From Porphyromonadaceae bacterium (GTDB lineage Bacteria > Bacteroidota > Bacteroidia > Bacteroidales > Tannerellaceae): a DNA stretch of 9,037 nt. Every line of letters begins with the position of its first letter. Positions within the stretch are counted from its first letter, which is position 1. Made by a program: the position numbers and the translations under genes. The notes beneath the pieces were generated by a model. It had not been told where the DNA came from. It made no database searches and saw only the letters and a program-made list of their open reading frames with translations. The stretch lies in the NCBI GenBank assembly GCA_003517945.1, contig DOZP01000342.1:9089-18125 (forward strand). Reading direction: 5' to 3'. Positions 6,809-9,037 of the stretch are shown here, in pieces.

Positions 6809-7312
6809 TCAGTTACTTCTTATATAATAAGGCAAAGCCTCACTTGTTTTCCAGTTGTTTTCAAATTCTTCCCCACCTATTTTCACATACTTGGGTGATA
6901 TGAAAAGCGTTGTACGCAGGCCGCCGCCCAATGCATCAATCTGCTTTTTGTATCGCACGCAATACGCATCCCTGAATGCTATATTCAACAAGGCGCTTTC
7001 ATCAATTTTGCTTTTGTGGGGAAATATCCGGACTTCACCGTCGCGCAGCAATGTTTCGCGCATAATCCACTCATTTATTGCCGCGTCGGGCGTTTCGCTG
7101 AGGGTCAATGTCATGATACCCCCGGAGGGAAGCCCGCCGGGTTTTCCCTTCTCATTTACCTCCTGCGTAAAGCTGATATCAAAGTTTTCCAGGATATAGG
7201 TTCTGTCCATAAAGGTAAATTTGGCTACCAAATCCGGTATCCGGTTGGGCTTCTCCTTTTCACTTTTCCTGGCAAAGAGCCGTCCTGATGCTATTCTCTG
7301 TATAAAATTCAT
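6809..7312 (-). CDS. tssD: TssD (Hcp)-family T6SS tube protein paralog B, 167 aa with basic N-terminal extension
   Basis: This is the longest of the four TssD/Hcp-family proteins in the window. Residues 1-26 form an extra, strongly basic segment (MNFIQRIASGRLFARK and on) before the usual beta-barrel start. The barrel has the family pieces GGIMTLTL and FRDAYC, an IDALGGG loop, and a FENNW motif near the C-terminus where typical TssD proteins end. About 11 residues (ending YYIRSN) extend beyond that point. The ATG overlaps the upstream tssD stop by 4 bp (ATGA), and tssB follows after 42 bp. The position between clpV and the sheath genes points to a structural or assembly-linked role rather than a link to one effector, but this is inference. 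The N-terminal extension could bind a partner or simply be disordered. Confidence 0.82.
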   Translation of the reverse strand: MNFIQRIASGRLFARKSEKEKPNRIPDLVAKFTFMDRTYILENFDISFTQEVNEKGKPGGLPSGGIMTLTLSETPDAAINEWIMRETLLRDGEVRIFPHKSKIDESALLNIAFRDAYCVRYKKQIDALGGGLRTTLFISPKYVKIGGEEFENNWKTSEALPYYIRSN

Positions 7313-7728
7313 TTGTTTACATTGTCAAAAGGAACATCTCCGATTTTTATATTCTCAACCAACAGTTTCAGATACGTTTTGGCATGAGGTCTTTCCAATC
7401 CTTCATAGCGCATCTTGAAATCAACGCAACGTGCATTTTCAAAATAGACCTGTTCGAGCGTCGCGTCATCGGTATCCATGATCGTGACCTCGCCATTGTA
7501 TTTCTTAAAATGATCGAATACCCATGCCATCAATTCGTCGGTCGGCAGATCGGACAGGGTAAGATTTATTTCACCTCCTTTCAAGCCGGAAATAACTTCA
7601 CCGGACTTGTTTGTCTTTTTATAAAACTCATAGTTACAGTCAATCACCCGGTACCGCTCCCACGAAAGCCCCATGATATTGTCTTTCTGCGGTATTTTAA
7701 GTTTCAGATATGCTTTGTATTCAACCAT
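7309..7728 (-). CDS. tssD: TssD (Hcp)-family T6SS tube protein paralog A, 139 aa
   Basis: This is a Bacteroidota TssD/Hcp-family protein; the family forms hexameric rings that stack into the T6SS inner tube and can carry effectors. Family signs are an N-terminal beta region, the segment GGEINLTL, and FENARC in the middle, followed by a C-terminal strand ending NIKIGDVPFDNVNK, which corresponds to the usual EHENEW-type ending. I chose the ATG at 7728, which lies 2 bp after the clpV stop. An earlier in-frame TTG at 7746 would overlap clpV by 16 bp and seems less likely. The stop codon overlaps the next tssD start as ATGA, which suggests translational coupling. It is diverged from the other three TssD copies here, so it may be a specialised tube or cap variant rather than the main tube subunit. 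I cannot tell which from sequence alone. Confidence 0.82.
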   Translation of the reverse strand: MVEYKAYLKLKIPQKDNIMGLSWERYRVIDCNYEFYKKTNKSGEVISGLKGGEINLTLSDLPTDELMAWVFDHFKKYNGEVTIMDTDDATLEQVYFENARCVDFKMRYEGLERPHAKTYLKLLVENIKIGDVPFDNVNK

Positions 7729-7730
7729 GT

Positions 7731-9037
7731 TTATTTTATCTCCCAAGTTAATTCCTGTGCTTCGTCCATTCCGATGTTTATACAGCCTCCCTTACTAACC
7801 TGACCACTGATGATGTAGCGTGAAATAGGACGACGCAAGTGATTACGAATCATTCCGGCTACCTGACGGGCGCCATATTTCGGAGTAAACCCTCTGTTGG
7901 CTAACATACGGCGGGCATCTTCATTGATTTCGATTGTAATACCCTGTTTTTCAAGTGCTGCATGCAGACTTTGAAGCTGGATATTGAAGATTTGCAATAG
8001 CATGTTTTCGGTGATCGGAGAGAACGGTACGATCTCCGACAGACGGGCCAGAAATTCCGGACGGAAATACCTTCCCATCACTTCCATCAACTGATTGGTG
8101 CCCGGCATATTTCCATTATTAATCTGCTCAATCAGCCATTCACTGCCCACATTGGATGTGAATATCACCAGTGCATTGGAGAAGTCACCTTCCTTACCCA
8201 GGCGGTCGTGCAGTTTTCCCTCGTCCATGATCTGAAGGAAGATATCGTAAACCGACTGGTGTGCCTTTTCAATCTCGTCGAACAAAACGACCGCATACGG
8301 CTGCTGGCGAATCTTGTTGACCAAAAGCCCGCCCTCTTCATAACCTACATATCCCGGAGGGGCACCATAAAGTAATGCGGCCGAATGCTCTTCCTTAAAC
8401 TCCGACATATCAAAGCGTATCATGGCTTTTTCGTCGTTGAACAAAGCTTCGGCCATGGCTTTCGCCAGTTCGGTCTTTCCCGTTCCCGTCGGCCCGAGAA
8501 AAAAGAAAGAACCAATCGGCTGACCTTGTTTATTCAGTCCGCTTCGCGATTCGAGGATAGCGTCAACCAGCACTTTCAATGCCGAATCCTGCCCGACCAC
8601 CCTTCTGCGTAACAGATCTTCCATGTTCATCAACCGCTCTTTTTCCTGCGATTGAATCTTTCCGATAGGTATACCGGTCTTATTGGATATAACGGCGGCC
8701 ACCTCGTGCCCGGTCACTTCTTCTATTTTGTTTTTTGAAAATTCCCGCAACGTATCTAATGTTTCATGCAGGTATTTCAACATGTCTTCATAGTTGTCGA
8801 TTTCCGAAGCGTCGGTTTCGTCCGTGATCACGCCAAGCAGAATCGGACTCAGCTTATTCTGCATAGAGAAGTGGATGAACTGTAAATCTTTCAGCAGCTC
8901 GTCTCCGGGTTTGTCATAGCATTCTTCCACCTCCTTTAGCTGTTTGGTGAAATCCAGCACATCTTTTGCCGCCGTTTCGTTGATCATTTTAGTGGCCGAC
9001 ATCGTACGGTCGAGCAGGTCGATCGCCGAATCCGGCA
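7731..9037 (-). CDS. tssH: ClpV/TssH AAA+ ATPase of the T6SS, C-terminal part (5' end outside the window)
   Basis: This is the ATPase that unfolds and recycles contracted TssB/TssC sheath in the cytoplasm. The reading frame stays open to the window edge: the codons before the Met at 9002 read PDSAIDLLDRT, matching the PDxAIDLLD motif that follows the first AAA+ domain in ClpB/ClpV. That Met is therefore internal and the true start lies upstream. Numbering from it, residues 1-105 are a short helical middle region, shorter than the ClpB M-domain. The second AAA+ module follows: Walker A GPTGTGKT (170-177), pore loop GYVG (217-220), Walker B VVLFDE (238-243), sensor-1 TSN (282-284), the FRPEFLAR arginine-finger segment (313-320) and sensor-2 GAR (377-379). 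All the key residues are present, so the ATPase should be active. A general ClpB disaggregase is the alternative; the T6SS neighbours and short middle region favour ClpV. It ends 2 bp before the next tssD. Confidence 0.93.
   Translation of the reverse strand, partial: PDSAIDLLDRTMSATKMINETAAKDVLDFTKQLKEVEECYDKPGDELLKDLQFIHFSMQNKLSPILLGVITDETDASEIDNYEDMLKYLHETLDTLREFSKNKIEEVTGHEVAAVISNKTGIPIGKIQSQEKERLMNMEDLLRRRVVGQDSALKVLVDAILESRSGLNKQGQPIGSFFFLGPTGTGKTELAKAMAEALFNDEKAMIRFDMSEFKEEHSAALLYGAPPGYVGYEEGGLLVNKIRQQPYAVVLFDEIEKAHQSVYDIFLQIMDEGKLHDRLGKEGDFSNALVIFTSNVGSEWLIEQINNGNMPGTNQLMEVMGRYFRPEFLARLSEIVPFSPITENMLLQIFNIQLQSLHAALEKQGITIEINEDARRMLANRGFTPKYGARQVAGMIRNHLRRPISRYIISGQVSKGGCINIGMDEAQELTWEIK

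Noticed and set aside
7384..7803. Plus-strand 139-codon open frame opposite tssD paralog A and the end of clpV
   Set aside because: It is antisense to two supported genes and crosses their junction; no protein signature is seen.
1..9037. CRISPR arrays, tRNA or rRNA genes, transposases or insertion-sequence ends
   Set aside because: I looked for regular direct repeats, RNA-gene landmarks and transposase-like proteins and saw none.

Overview
The window is part of a type VI secretion system (T6SS) locus from a member of the Bacteroidota, most likely the Bacteroides/Parabacteroides/Prevotella group. The tube proteins are of the Bacteroidota TssD type, with a shared GGxIxLTL signature. The sheath proteins TssB and TssC have the divergent form of subtype iii systems. 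The accessory genes encode Bacteroidota-style lipoproteins. Every gene I can support lies on the minus strand, so transcription runs from position 9037 towards 1.

Core region (about 4890-9037). In transcription order this holds the C-terminal part of the ClpV/TssH AAA+ ATPase (cut by the window edge), two divergent TssD (Hcp) tube-protein paralogs, the small sheath subunit TssB and the large sheath subunit TssC. The genes are tightly packed, with gaps or overlaps of 2, -4, 42 and 20 bp. This looks like one operon. TssB and TssC form the contractile sheath, TssD forms the inner tube, and ClpV recycles the contracted sheath. By eye the region is of moderate GC content.

Boundary (about 4767-4889). 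Between tssC and the next gene is a perfect 12-bp-stem hairpin (4827-4854), probably a terminator or attenuator. It separates the core from an accessory module.

Accessory or cargo module (about 317-4766). Downstream of the hairpin, and visibly more AT-rich, come two more TssD paralogs. They are followed 6 bp later by a 359-residue protein with an HELVGH (HExxxH) metal-site-like motif and no signal peptide. Next are two tandem, clearly homologous lipoproteins. The layout (hcp, hcp, candidate toxin, candidate immunity pair) is that of a T6SS effector-immunity cassette. The lipoproteins would sit in the periplasm, so the toxin probably acts in the cell envelope of its target. The function of the 359-residue protein and the immunity role are inferences; the motif, gene order and paralogy are visible in the sequence.

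Tail (1-316). A 72-codon open stretch with protein-like composition but no good start codon looks like the remnant of a further gene. The last about 105 bases hold no gene I can support.
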